A stretch of 10,946 nt of DNA from Candidatus Nanopelagicales bacterium (GTDB lineage: Bacteria; Actinomycetota; Actinomycetes; S36-B12; UBA5976): assembly GCA_021742025.1 (NCBI GenBank), contig JAIOWT010000026.1, positions 1 through 10,946 of the forward strand, read 5' to 3'. Each line of letters starts with the position of its first letter. The first letter of the stretch is position 1. Positions 1 to 7,081 of the stretch are shown one piece after another. The notes under the pieces were generated by a model, which saw only the letters and a program-made list of their open reading frames with translations, was not told the DNA's origin and searched no databases. Both the position numbers and the translations under genes were made by a program.

Positions 1-869
1 ATATCTCCGCTGAAATGACCTCCAGCAGTTCCAGTCCTGGCTAAGCCAAGTGGAACTCTTCGAGCTAATGCGCGACATTGATCCGGAAGCAGTGGGGCGT
101 TAGTCGCAACTACGACAATTACAGAGCCAGCTCCACCAGGAACGGCGCGGGATTTATCCTTCTCGATCCAATTTGGTTCATCCATCGGATTTGGTACATC
201 TAGATCTGACATATCTTGGCCGTGGATTCGAAGTTCCTTTCGATCTCCAAAGTTCGCCTGAACGAAAACACCCACGACATAATCTTTGCCACCAAACGGT
301 ACGGTTCGGGATGCCGTTCCATTGCCGCCTTTAAATCCGTAGCAATTCATTCCAGTTCCGCCACCGTGCGAACCCTCACTGACTACTCCACCAGTTGCTG
401 AATTGATTGCAGAGACGGCATGTTCAGTTGTTACATGCTTACCGTTGATGTCATTTAAATAGCCATCCCAGGTCTCTGCCACAACTGGAAGTAACCATTC
501 CATGGCTGCCTCAGGAAAATTATGCTTAACCCATTCGATAACACCACGATGAACGGTTCCAACAGCATGAGTGTTTGTAATCATGATTGGGCCTGAGAGG
601 CCACCGGTTTCGTTAATCCAGTGCGAGCCTGTCATCTCGCCATTGCCATTTAAGGAATAGATTCCTGCAGGTATTGCTTGCTGAGTATTTGTTTTTCCAA
701 CTGGCAGAATTGCCGTTACTCCAGTGCGAACTGGTCCGGCATCAGTCACTAAATCGCCGTCACCTGAAATCAATGTAACCATTCCAACTTCAAGACCAGG
801 AACATCTGTGATGGCGTTTAGCGCGCCAGGTTGGCCTTCAAAGCTGATGCCTAAGTCACGAGCTCGCAT
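1..869 (-). CDS. S58 family (DmpA/P1-type) self-processing aminopeptidase, C-terminus cut by window edge
   Basis: Family S58 N-terminal-nucleophile hydrolases (DmpA L-aminopeptidase/D-esterase, beta-aminopeptidases) cleave themselves into alpha and beta chains. I translated 289 residues from ATG at 869; the frame runs off the left edge. Residues 168-188 carry the family block SHGGGTGMNCYGFKGG followed by GNGTASR. The segment GAGSVIVVVATNAPLLP (246-262) contains the expected processing site, Gly248/Ser249, so Ser249 should be the nucleophile; this matches DmpA, which is cut at Gly249/Ser250. VQANFG near 203-208 supplies the likely oxyanion Asn206, and HFSGD at the edge resembles the beta-chain Ser/acidic pair. 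No signal peptide is seen, so it is probably cytoplasmic. It is the last visible gene of the menB-menC-menD operon, 9 nt after menD, with an AAGGA ribosome site that overlaps the menD stop. The family is secure; the substrate is unknown, and a role in quinone synthesis is not implied by the sequence. Confidence 0.9.
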   Translation of the reverse strand, partial: MRARDLGISFEGQPGALNAITDVPGLEVGMVTLISGDGDLVTDAGPVRTGVTAILPVGKTNTQQAIPAGIYSLNGNGEMTGSHWINETGGLSGPIMITNTHAVGTVHRGVIEWVKHNFPEAAMEWLLPVVAETWDGYLNDINGKHVTTEHAVSAINSATGGVVSEGSHGGGTGMNCYGFKGGNGTASRTVPFGGKDYVVGVFVQANFGDRKELRIHGQDMSDLDVPNPMDEPNWIEKDKSRAVPGGAGSVIVVVATNAPLLPDQCRALARRVPLGLARTGTAGGHFSGD

Positions 870-875
870 TATTTA

Positions 876-880
876 TCCTT
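876..880 (-). promoter_or_regulatory. Ribosome binding site of the S58 peptidase, fused to the menD stop
   Basis: On the minus strand TAAGGAT merges the menD TAA (881-879) with an AAGGA Shine-Dalgarno sequence, 6 nt before the ATG at 869. It supports that start and suggests translational coupling to menD. Confidence 0.75.
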
Positions 881-2522
881 AGCTGCTTTTTACTTGAGCA
901 ATGATTTGCTTAATCAAATCATTCTCTGCGCTTCGGTCTCCTGTCAGGCAAACGATGACTTTGATACCTGGCATTCTTTCAAAACTTTCCATCGCAAATT
1001 TCAATTCGGTTTTTGTTGTTACTTGTTTCGCTGGAATGCCAAGGGATTCTGCAATTACCCATAGGTCTTTGCCATGTGGAGTGCCAAAGACTTTTTCGTA
1101 ATGTTCCTTGTACTCATCAGCACCTTGTTCAAGCTGGCTGAAAATTCCGCTTCCATTGTTGTCCAAAACTACAACCGTTAAGTTTGGTTGTTCTTGGCCT
1201 TCACCAAGATTCAAGCCACCCAGATCGTGCAGGAATGCTATGTCTCCCATAAGTAAGACGGTTCGCTTCTTACTTCCTATACCAATACCTATTGCAGTTG
1301 AAATCAGGCCGTCAATCCCGTTGGTACCCCGATTGCCAAAAACGTGGGAGCCATTTCGTTTTGACGCGTATGCCTCAAGATGACGCACTGGCCATGAGGC
1401 AGCAACAAAGAGTTGATCGTCGTCAGCAACTTCGTCCCAGACAAGCTTCGCAGCGCTGGGCCCCGTAAGTGTGTCGGGTGCCAAAGCAGTTGACACCGCC
1501 GTTGACACCTTTTGATCCAGGGTTTGCCATTGACTTAACCACTCCGGCTCAATGTTTGTTTCGAGATTAGGGACAGCTTCATATACTTCTCTGGCGCTGG
1601 AAACTGGATCTGGCAAGTCAATGCCAGCGATTGAACTATGAATTGCGAAATGCATTGGCGCGCTCTTTAGAAAACCTAAGATTGCCCGGGACAACCCGAC
1701 TGTTCCGAACGTGACTACAACATCAACTTTTGGTGCGATACCTGACTGAAGTAAAACCACACCGTGAGAGATTGCGTTAACTGCCATGTGCGCATTTGCA
1801 GTTGGCTCCCAAATCATTGGCCAACCTAGTGATTGTGAAAGTTCATCAATTTCAATGATTGCTTTTGAGTCAGCATTGTCTCCGATAACAAAAACTCCAC
1901 GCGCCGGAACCTTTAGTTCCTTTTTCTCTATGACGGCTTCTTCGATATCTCTTTTAACGTTTGCGGTTGGCTGCCAATCCAAGTCTTCCGCTGCGGGCAT
2001 GAGTGGAAGTTCAAATTGCACATTAATTTGCACTGGCCCTGGGCGACCAGAGATTGATGCAGCTAGAACTTGGCCAGCATCTGTGAAGTTGGCTGGTTGC
2101 GCCTTAACGTCAATTTGAGATTTAACAAACGTTCCAAACATTCCGAATTGATTTATGGTTTGCGGCGCACTTTTCCCTCGAGCAGATTCTGGCCGATCCG
2201 CACTTAGGACAACTACTGGGACTGCGCTATGAAAGGCTTCGACAATTGCCGGCATTAAGTTGGCAACAGCCGAACCAGATGTAACAACAACCGGAACTGG
2301 TTTCTTGGTAACTTTGGCAATGCCTAAGGCAAGGAACCCAGCATCACGTTCATCGATTCGAACTTGGATTTTTAAGCGGCCGGCTTTTTCCGCTTGGGCA
2401 AAGGCCCAGGAAAGCGGTGCATTTCGGGAACCTGGCGCTATCACTACATTTTCGACACCCGCATCTAAGCAGCTTTGAACAATTGCTCTGGCTAAATCTG
2501 TTGCTGTTGTTTGCGATGTCAT
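879..2522 (-). CDS. menD: MenD, 2-succinyl-5-enolpyruvyl-6-hydroxy-3-cyclohexene-1-carboxylate synthase
   Basis: MenD is a thiamine-diphosphate enzyme that joins 2-oxoglutarate (after decarboxylation) to isochorismate, the first committed menaquinone step, in the cytoplasm. The 547 residues match the usual length (E. coli 556). The pyrimidine-binding domain holds APGSRNAPL (29-37) and RIDERDAGFLALG (55-67), where Glu58 is the expected ThDP-activating glutamate. TSGSAVANL (81-89), ADRPES (108-113) and GPVQINVQF (162-170) follow. The pyrophosphate-binding domain has GNRGTNGIDG (396-405), the Mg-ThDP motif GDIAFLHDLGGL (426-437) and NNGSGIFSQLEQG (455-467), close to the MenD consensus. The ATG at 2522 shares ATGA with the menC stop and has GGAGG 10 nt upstream inside menC. 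It is the third gene of menB-menC-menD-S58. Acetolactate synthase-like paralogues are excluded by the GIDG and FLHD motifs. Confidence 0.97.
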   Translation of the reverse strand: MTSQTTATDLARAIVQSCLDAGVENVVIAPGSRNAPLSWAFAQAEKAGRLKIQVRIDERDAGFLALGIAKVTKKPVPVVVTSGSAVANLMPAIVEAFHSAVPVVVLSADRPESARGKSAPQTINQFGMFGTFVKSQIDVKAQPANFTDAGQVLAASISGRPGPVQINVQFELPLMPAAEDLDWQPTANVKRDIEEAVIEKKELKVPARGVFVIGDNADSKAIIEIDELSQSLGWPMIWEPTANAHMAVNAISHGVVLLQSGIAPKVDVVVTFGTVGLSRAILGFLKSAPMHFAIHSSIAGIDLPDPVSSAREVYEAVPNLETNIEPEWLSQWQTLDQKVSTAVSTALAPDTLTGPSAAKLVWDEVADDDQLFVAASWPVRHLEAYASKRNGSHVFGNRGTNGIDGLISTAIGIGIGSKKRTVLLMGDIAFLHDLGGLNLGEGQEQPNLTVVVLDNNGSGIFSQLEQGADEYKEHYEKVFGTPHGKDLWVIAESLGIPAKQVTTKTELKFAMESFERMPGIKVIVCLTGDRSAENDLIKQIIAQVKSS

Positions 2523-3571
2523 TGTTCCACTGCCTCCCTCACACTCGGGCTGACCAATTCATTGGCTCCGCTCTGCCATGCTCGCACAATACGCTCTTGC
2601 CACCAAAGTCGATCATCATCGCTGACACTAGCTGCCGAGGTTGCAAGTAAATGAGCATCAGGACTGGCTCGTCTAACGATCAGTTCGCCATTCGTTGGCA
2701 AGGTAGTAGGTGTTACTAAATCTTCAGCAAACAAAGTGCCTGTTCCTAATCCGCAGGCGCCATAAAGTTGCGGAATGCTGGCTGCAAGTGCGATGCCACT
2801 AGATAGGCCCACTGAAGAATCTAATGAGCCACTCACCACCGCAGGCAAGCCAATTTCATTTACTAAATCAAGTGCCCGTTGGACACCACCGATGGGAATC
2901 GCTTTGACAACGAGAATGTCTGCGGCCGCGCGAATCTCTGTAGCGTCAACTTTGGATGCCATGCGCAAAGATTCGTCGACAGCAATTTGAATTGGTTGCT
3001 TCCAGTTATGCATTGCGCTTTTTAACTCGATTAATTCAGAAACTTTTGCGCAGGGCTGCTCTACGTAATCGAGACCACTGGCCGCTTGATGAAGTTTTAC
3101 AAGGGCCTCAATGGCTTGTTCGACAGTCCAATGCCCATTTACATCAATTCGAATTTTTCCTTCAACACCAAGTCGGTCCAAAGTAGTGCGCACTGCTTTG
3201 ACGCGTAACTCATCATTGACTAATGAGTCGCGATTGGAATCAGCAACCTTCACTTTAAAGGTTGTCATTCCAAACTTTTCAACAGCAGTTTCGACAGCTG
3301 AAACCGTTTGCTCAATGTTGAGCATGGGAATTATTGAGTTGACTGGAACTGAAGATCGAAGTTTTGCAGGAAATGTTCCGAACGCTGCTTCGAGTGCTCC
3401 GGCAAGCCACTTCGAACAGATCTCGTCACTGTATTCAGGGAAAGGTGCAAACTCGCCCCATCCCGATGGCCCACTTATCAATACGCCAGTACGTTGTTGA
3501 GTATCACGAAACTTTCCGTTTAGCTCTAATGCAAACGGAATGGATTGTTTCGCAATCTCCGCAATAGACAT
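2519..3571 (-). CDS. menC: MenC, o-succinylbenzoate synthase
   Basis: MenC, an enolase-superfamily enzyme, dehydrates SHCHC to o-succinylbenzoate. The 350 residues show an N-terminal capping domain with the actinobacterial-type GPSGWGEFAPFPEY (34-47), then the barrel residues in order: KVK (Lys106, Lys108; Lys108 is the expected catalytic base), RIDVNG with metal ligand Asp143, VEQP with Glu171, VDES with Asp199, and VVKAIPIGG with Lys223, the partner lysine. SGSLDSSVGLSSG (247-259) is the usual C-terminal substrate loop. The superfamily also includes dipeptide epimerases and N-acylamino acid racemases, but the setting between menB and menD favours MenC. The ATG at 3571 lies 18 nt after menB and has no clear Shine-Dalgarno sequence, so translation may depend on coupling to menB. 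The gene overlaps menD by 4 nt. Confidence 0.96.
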   Translation of the reverse strand: MSIAEIAKQSIPFALELNGKFRDTQQRTGVLISGPSGWGEFAPFPEYSDEICSKWLAGALEAAFGTFPAKLRSSVPVNSIIPMLNIEQTVSAVETAVEKFGMTTFKVKVADSNRDSLVNDELRVKAVRTTLDRLGVEGKIRIDVNGHWTVEQAIEALVKLHQAASGLDYVEQPCAKVSELIELKSAMHNWKQPIQIAVDESLRMASKVDATEIRAAADILVVKAIPIGGVQRALDLVNEIGLPAVVSGSLDSSVGLSSGIALAASIPQLYGACGLGTGTLFAEDLVTPTTLPTNGELIVRRASPDAHLLATSAASVSDDDRLWWQERIVRAWQSGANELVSPSVREAVEQ

Positions 3572-3589
3572 GATTAAAGCTACAAAAGA

Positions 3590-4522
3590 CTACGGGCGTT
3601 TTGGAAACTGTGAGAAATCTGGTCGACGCTTTTCTTTGTAAGCATTGCGACCCTCTTGCGCTTCTTCACTCATGTAGAAGAGCAAAGTCGCATCTCCGGC
3701 AAGCTGTTGAATTCCCGCTAAGCCGTCATCAGCAGCATTGTGACTTGCCTTCAGCATGCGAAGCGACAGCGGTGACAGTCGTAACATTTCTCGACACCAC
3801 TGAACTGTTTCAATTTCAAGATCTTGCAGCGGTACAACTGAATTAACTAAGCCCCAGTCATACGCTTGCTCAGCACCATACTGGCGACATAAAAACCAAA
3901 TCTCACGTGCTCGCTTTTGACCAATGTGACGAGCAAGTAATCCGGAACCATATCCACCATCAAATGAACCAACGATCGGGCCAGTCTGACCAAAGCGAGC
4001 GTTGTCAGCAGCAATTGAAAGATCGCAAACCACATGCAACACGTGTCCGCCGCCAATTGAGTAACCAGCAATCATGGCAACAACTGGTTTTGGAATTCTG
4101 CGAATCGCAATTTGTAAATCTAAAACGTTAAGTCGTCCGACACCTGCTTGAGCTACCGCGTCATCGCCGATGTAGCCATCATCGCCACGAATCATCTGAT
4201 CGCCGCCGCTGCAAAACGCCCAATCCCCTTGGCCGGTCAAAATAACTACGCCAACACTTGGATCATCACGGACAACATCAAACGCATGAATTAATTCCTG
4301 AACCGTCCGTGGTCGGAATGCATTGCGCTTCTCTGGGCGATTGATGGTGATTTTGGCAATGCCCGAATCTTCACCAGTTGATCGTTCCAAAATAATGTCG
4401 GTGTAATCACCAGTTCGCACCCATTCGCACGCAGTCGTGATCGATGAGTAACTTGGGTCTTTTTTGGCAGGACTGTCGTCTGCAACCACTGGCGGGAGTA
4501 TGTACTTTGTTCGGGTATCCAT
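3590..4522 (-). CDS. menB: MenB, 1,4-dihydroxy-2-naphthoyl-CoA synthase
   Basis: MenB, a crotonase-fold enzyme, closes the second ring of o-succinylbenzoyl-CoA to give dihydroxynaphthoyl-CoA. The 310 residues resemble the long mycobacterial form (314) more than E. coli MenB (285), because of a roughly 30-residue N-terminal extension. Visible motifs are [14 protein letters not shown] (58-71), the oxyanion-hole segment FCSGGDQ (103-109), [20 protein letters not shown] (152-171), [17 protein letters not shown] (177-193) and the C-terminal [19 protein letters not shown] (286-304), which crosses to the neighbouring subunit in known structures. Asp188 aligns with the catalytic aspartate. Gly181 in QTGP aligns with E. 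coli Gly156, which suggests the bicarbonate-dependent type I enzyme. The ATG at 4522 has a weak AAGG upstream. It is the first gene of the leftward men operon, divergent from menE. Confidence 0.97.
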   Translation of the reverse strand: MDTRTKYILPPVVADDSPAKKDPSYSSITTACEWVRTGDYTDIILERSTGEDSGIAKITINRPEKRNAFRPRTVQELIHAFDVVRDDPSVGVVILTGQGDWAFCSGGDQMIRGDDGYIGDDAVAQAGVGRLNVLDLQIAIRRIPKPVVAMIAGYSIGGGHVLHVVCDLSIAADNARFGQTGPIVGSFDGGYGSGLLARHIGQKRAREIWFLCRQYGAEQAYDWGLVNSVVPLQDLEIETVQWCREMLRLSPLSLRMLKASHNAADDGLAGIQQLAGDATLLFYMSEEAQEGRNAYKEKRRPDFSQFPKRP

Positions 4523-4575
4523 AACAAACCTTAGGAAATTCTTGAGTAATAGTTCTTCGCTCTAGGCTAGTCTCG
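4523..4575. promoter_or_regulatory. Divergent menB / menE promoter region with CTAGGCTAG element
   Basis: This 53-bp spacer must carry start signals in both directions. For menE, TTGAGT (4542-4547) and TAGGCT (4563-4568) are candidate -35 and -10 boxes with a 15-bp spacer. The -10 ends 7 nt before the ATG and no Shine-Dalgarno sequence is present, which suggests a leaderless mRNA. For menB, the minus strand of the same nine bases gives TAGCCT (4569-4564), with a 4-of-6 -35 match GTGTCA (4592-4587) inside menE at 17-bp spacing. A nearer alternative menB -10, TAAGGT, lies 5 nt before its ATG. The boxes are read by eye. Confidence 0.4.
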
Positions 4576-5877
4576 ATGACGCAATCTGACACATCCAGAA
4601 AAACCCCGAAACCGCGGGTGCTTAGAGCGGTGACGGTTCCCCCTGGCATGGGCGGAGTACTGAAATTAGCCTCGGTGATTGGCCCAGCACTTGATGGCTC
4701 AGGTCCAGCCATCGCTCCCATGGCAGATTCTCCTGAGTTCATCGTTAGTCAAACTCTGGCAGCGCTTCGACCAAGTGACCCTGATTACCCACTCGAATCA
4801 AATGACATTGCAATAGTAAGCGCAACATCAGGATCTACTGGAACTCCAAAAGGCGTGCTGCTTAGCCAGCAAGCATTAGCGGCATCTGCGACAGCGTTCG
4901 GAAATAGATTCGGTACCAACAATCGCTGGGTGGTATCTATGCCAGCACATCGAATCGCAGGCATCATGGTCTTAGTTCGATCCTGGTTTCATAACAGTCC
5001 ATTTGAAATTGATCCCAGTGTTGGTGGTGCACGGACTTTTGAAGCTGCCACTTTTGCGGCCACCACAATGCGGGCGGTGCGGGCGAGTAATTCTGATGGC
5101 CGTGCCCTGATGGTTTCTTTGGTTCCAACTCAAATTGCTCGACTCCTTGAATCAGGCAGCGTTGGGATTGAAGCGCTGCAGTCATATGACTTGGTGCTAA
5201 GTGGCGCAGCGGCAACCCCACAACCGATGCTTAACAAGATGCGCGAGTTGGGAATCAAGGTTTCGGTTTCGTACGGCATGACTGAGACGTGTGGTGGATG
5301 TGTTTTTGATGGCCGTCCACTTGATGGCGTAAACATTTCACTAGGTACGCACGATGATGTTGAACCTGGTCGGGTGACAATATCTGGACCTGTAACAGCA
5401 AGTGGTTACCGATTGCGGCCAGATTTGGATGCCGTGAGTTTCATCTCAGGTCAAGTTCAAACTCATGATGTTGGAAAACTTGATTCAAGTGGGCTCTTGC
5501 ACATCTTGGGCAGATTAGATGACGTAGTAACAGTGGGTGGTGTCAATGTTGCACTAAGTGCTGTTGAATCCCTCATTCGCCATCATCCTGCAATTGAAGA
5601 TGTGGCCGTGATTGATTTGCAAGATGAACTATGGGGATCTATTCCAATTGCGTATGTTGTCACTCGTAATCACATCTCCGATACTGCGAATTTGATATCC
5701 GAGATTCAATCCACAATTCGTGATCAAATCAGTCGAGCTGCAGTCCCTCGCACTGTGCAATTTGTTACTTCACTACCCATGCTTGATTTTGGAAAAATTG
5801 ATCGGATAAGTTTGCGGATGCAAGCTGCTAACGAAATGACTCAAAAGGTATTCCCGCACCCAGGAACAAATCATTAA
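4576..5877 (+). CDS. menE: MenE, o-succinylbenzoate--CoA ligase (short actinobacterial form)
   Basis: MenE adenylates o-succinylbenzoate and transfers it to CoA, feeding MenB. The ANL-family motifs are complete: ATP loop ATSGSTGTPKG (83-93), SYGMTETCGG (232-241), HDVGKLDSSG (297-306) with Asp298 expected at the ribose, GRLDDVVTVGGVNV (312-325) at the hinge, and LPMLDFGKIDR (400-410) with catalytic Lys407. Only about 80 residues precede the ATP loop, far fewer than in Bacillus MenE. The short N-terminus, the LDGSGPAIAPM segment (39-49) and WVVSMPAHRIAGIMVLVRS (118-136) resemble mycobacterial MenE (362 residues), so this is the family's short form and not a truncation. The ATG at 4576 is preceded by a likely -10 box and no ribosome site. 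It heads the menE-menA unit, divergent from menB. Motifs alone could fit another acyl-CoA ligase; context decides. Confidence 0.94.
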   Translation: MTQSDTSRKTPKPRVLRAVTVPPGMGGVLKLASVIGPALDGSGPAIAPMADSPEFIVSQTLAALRPSDPDYPLESNDIAIVSATSGSTGTPKGVLLSQQALAASATAFGNRFGTNNRWVVSMPAHRIAGIMVLVRSWFHNSPFEIDPSVGGARTFEAATFAATTMRAVRASNSDGRALMVSLVPTQIARLLESGSVGIEALQSYDLVLSGAAATPQPMLNKMRELGIKVSVSYGMTETCGGCVFDGRPLDGVNISLGTHDDVEPGRVTISGPVTASGYRLRPDLDAVSFISGQVQTHDVGKLDSSGLLHILGRLDDVVTVGGVNVALSAVESLIRHHPAIEDVAVIDLQDELWGSIPIAYVVTRNHISDTANLISEIQSTIRDQISRAAVPRTVQFVTSLPMLDFGKIDRISLRMQAANEMTQKVFPHPGTNH

Positions 5878-5880
5878 GGA
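5876..5880 (+). promoter_or_regulatory. Ribosome binding site of menA, fused to the menE stop
   Basis: TAAGGAT joins the menE TAA (5875-5877) to an AAGGA Shine-Dalgarno sequence 5 nt before the menA ATG at 5886. The same fused heptamer occurs at the menD/S58 junction. Confidence 0.75.
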
Positions 5881-5885
5881 TCTTC

Positions 5886-6779
5886 ATGGCCACCCGTAAC
5901 GAATGGATTGATGGCGCCCGACCCCGAACTTTGCCAGCTGCGGTGGCGCCAGTTTTAGTTGGAACTTCAATTGCTGAATTCGAAGGGTCGTTTCGGCCAC
6001 TTATTGCATTGCTAGCACTCGTCGTAAGTTTGGCGCTGCAAATTGGTGTGAACTACGCAAATGATTACAGCGATGGCATCCGGGGCACTGATGAAAATCG
6101 AGTCGGACCAGTTCGTCTTGTTGGACAAAAGTTAGCTACTCCAGAAGAGGTTAAACGTGCTGCCATCATTGCCTTTGGAGTAAGTGCACTCGCTGGACTT
6201 GGAATGGTTTTGTTAAGTCAGGTCTGGTTACTGATTCCGTTCGGACTTGCCGCTATTGCCTCTGCCTGGTTTTACACCGGCGGTTCTAAGCCGTATGGCT
6301 ATGCCGGATATGGCGAATTGTTTGTATTCGTGTTCTTCGGACTAGTTGCAGTTGCTGGAACAAGTGCCAGTCAAACCGGCCAAGTTACCATTTTGGCACT
6401 GCTCGGCGGCGTTGCGTGTGGTGCATTTTCCACTGCGATCTTGGTTGCAAACAACTTACGAGATATTCCAACTGACCGATTAACTGGCAAGCGCACTTTG
6501 GCTGTTCGATTAGGTGATGCTAAAACTCGTGAACTTTATCGCGCTTGCATTTTGCTTGGATTCTTTATGCCACTTGCAATGAATTTCTCCGAAACTGGGC
6601 CAGAGAGTGCATTCATCGGCTTGTTTGCAATCTTGACCGCCAGGCGACCACTGCAAGCGGTACGTAGCGGAGCTACCGGACCAGATTTGATTCCGGTGTT
6701 AGCTGATACGGCAAGAATGTTATTGCTTTTCTCGGGAATGCTTTCCGTTGCAATCTGGTTATCACCAAACGGAATGTAG
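5886..6779 (+). CDS. menA: MenA, 1,4-dihydroxy-2-naphthoate polyprenyltransferase
   Basis: MenA attaches a polyprenyl chain to dihydroxynaphthoate in the membrane, giving demethylmenaquinone. The 297 residues match the usual length of about 290-310. The UbiA-family active site is present: GVNYANDYSDGIRGTDENR (54-72) contains the first Asp-rich motif (Asn59, Asp60, Asp63, Asp69), and ANNLRDIPTDRLTGKRTLA (188-206) the second (Asp193, Asp197). GARPRTLPAAVAPVLVG (10-26) is the typical MenA N-terminus. Hydrophobic segments fit about eight or nine transmembrane helices, for example near 37-56, 92-110, 114-130, 144-159, 167-187, 220-233 and 275-292. Translation is probably coupled to menE (8-nt gap, AAGGA). 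The end faces the DUF4229-type gene with 2 bp between stops. UbiA and protohaem IX farnesyltransferase are less likely given the N-terminus and neighbours. Confidence 0.95.
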   Translation: MATRNEWIDGARPRTLPAAVAPVLVGTSIAEFEGSFRPLIALLALVVSLALQIGVNYANDYSDGIRGTDENRVGPVRLVGQKLATPEEVKRAAIIAFGVSALAGLGMVLLSQVWLLIPFGLAAIASAWFYTGGSKPYGYAGYGELFVFVFFGLVAVAGTSASQTGQVTILALLGGVACGAFSTAILVANNLRDIPTDRLTGKRTLAVRLGDAKTRELYRACILLGFFMPLAMNFSETGPESAFIGLFAILTARRPLQAVRSGATGPDLIPVLADTARMLLLFSGMLSVAIWLSPNGM

Positions 6780-6781
6780 TA

Positions 6782-7027
6782 CTACTCGTCGAAATCTTCT
6801 TTGCGAGTGTTTGCATCAAGTTTTTGATTGATCCCTGCGAAGTATCCAGAAATGCGCCCCCCTAGTTGGGAACGTTGACCATTAAGTAAAACCAGGGATA
6901 ACAGTCCCGAACCCAAGAAACTCAGGATTATCAAAAGCGGGCCACGAAGGCCGAATAGATAACCCAAGCCCAAGGTGAGAGCTAGTAACCCGAACCGGGC
7001 GAGAGTGTAAGTAACGAATGGCTTCAC
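6782..7027 (-). CDS. Small membrane protein, DUF4229-type
   Basis: This 81-residue protein has two hydrophobic helices (about 7-26 and 30-48) with a short GLRGP turn, then a polar, charged C-terminal tail that includes NGQRSQLGGRISG and ends EDFDE. The size, topology and position beside menA match the actinobacterial DUF4229 group as I remember it; no function is established. The start is GTG at 7027: the frame is closed four codons upstream by TAA and no other start lies between, so the choice is forced. A TAAACT box 6 nt before the GTG, with no Shine-Dalgarno sequence, suggests a leaderless transcript. It converges on menA and its stop lies 2 bp from the menA stop, so any readthrough makes antisense RNA. 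The call of a real gene is good; the family name is moderate. Confidence 0.78.
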   Translation of the reverse strand: MKPFVTYTLARFGLLALTLGLGYLFGLRGPLLIILSFLGSGLLSLVLLNGQRSQLGGRISGYFAGINQKLDANTRKEDFDE

Positions 7028-7081
7028 ACCATTAGTTTACGTCTGTTCGCAAACCTTCGAATTCTGACTTACGATCTAGGT
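7028..7081. promoter_or_regulatory. Divergent promoter region of the two small membrane protein genes
   Basis: The 54-bp spacer holds back-to-back candidate promoters. Leftward: TTCGAA (7061-7056), 16 bp, TAAACT (7039-7034), then 6 nt to the GTG at 7027. Rightward: TTCGCA (7046-7051), 18 bp, TACGAT (7070-7075), then 6 nt to the ATG at 7082. Both -10 boxes fit the actinobacterial TANNNT pattern. The -35 matches are weak. Neither start has a proper ribosome site, consistent with leaderless mRNAs. Confidence 0.45.

Noticed and set aside
216..401. Open frame on the plus strand
   Set aside because: It lies antisense within the S58 peptidase, whose family motifs are clear; the translated product has no recognisable features.
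1108..1383. Plus-strand open frame antisense to menD
   Set aside because: Lies opposite the conserved ThDP-binding region of MenD; the product is Pro/Ser-rich without motifs or start signals.
3907..4131. Plus-strand open frame antisense to menB
   Set aside because: Low-complexity Gln/Arg-rich product opposite the conserved MenB active-site region; a shadow of the real gene.
4576..4815. menE as an N-terminally truncated gene because only about 80 residues precede the ATP loop
   Set aside because: Actinobacterial MenE is known in a short form, and the N-terminal LDGSGPA segment fits it; no remnant of a longer frame upstream.
6776..6785. Perfect 10-bp palindrome GTAGTACTAC at the menA end
   Set aside because: Two facing TAG stop codons 2 bp apart produce most of this symmetry by themselves; too short for a terminator and no U-run.
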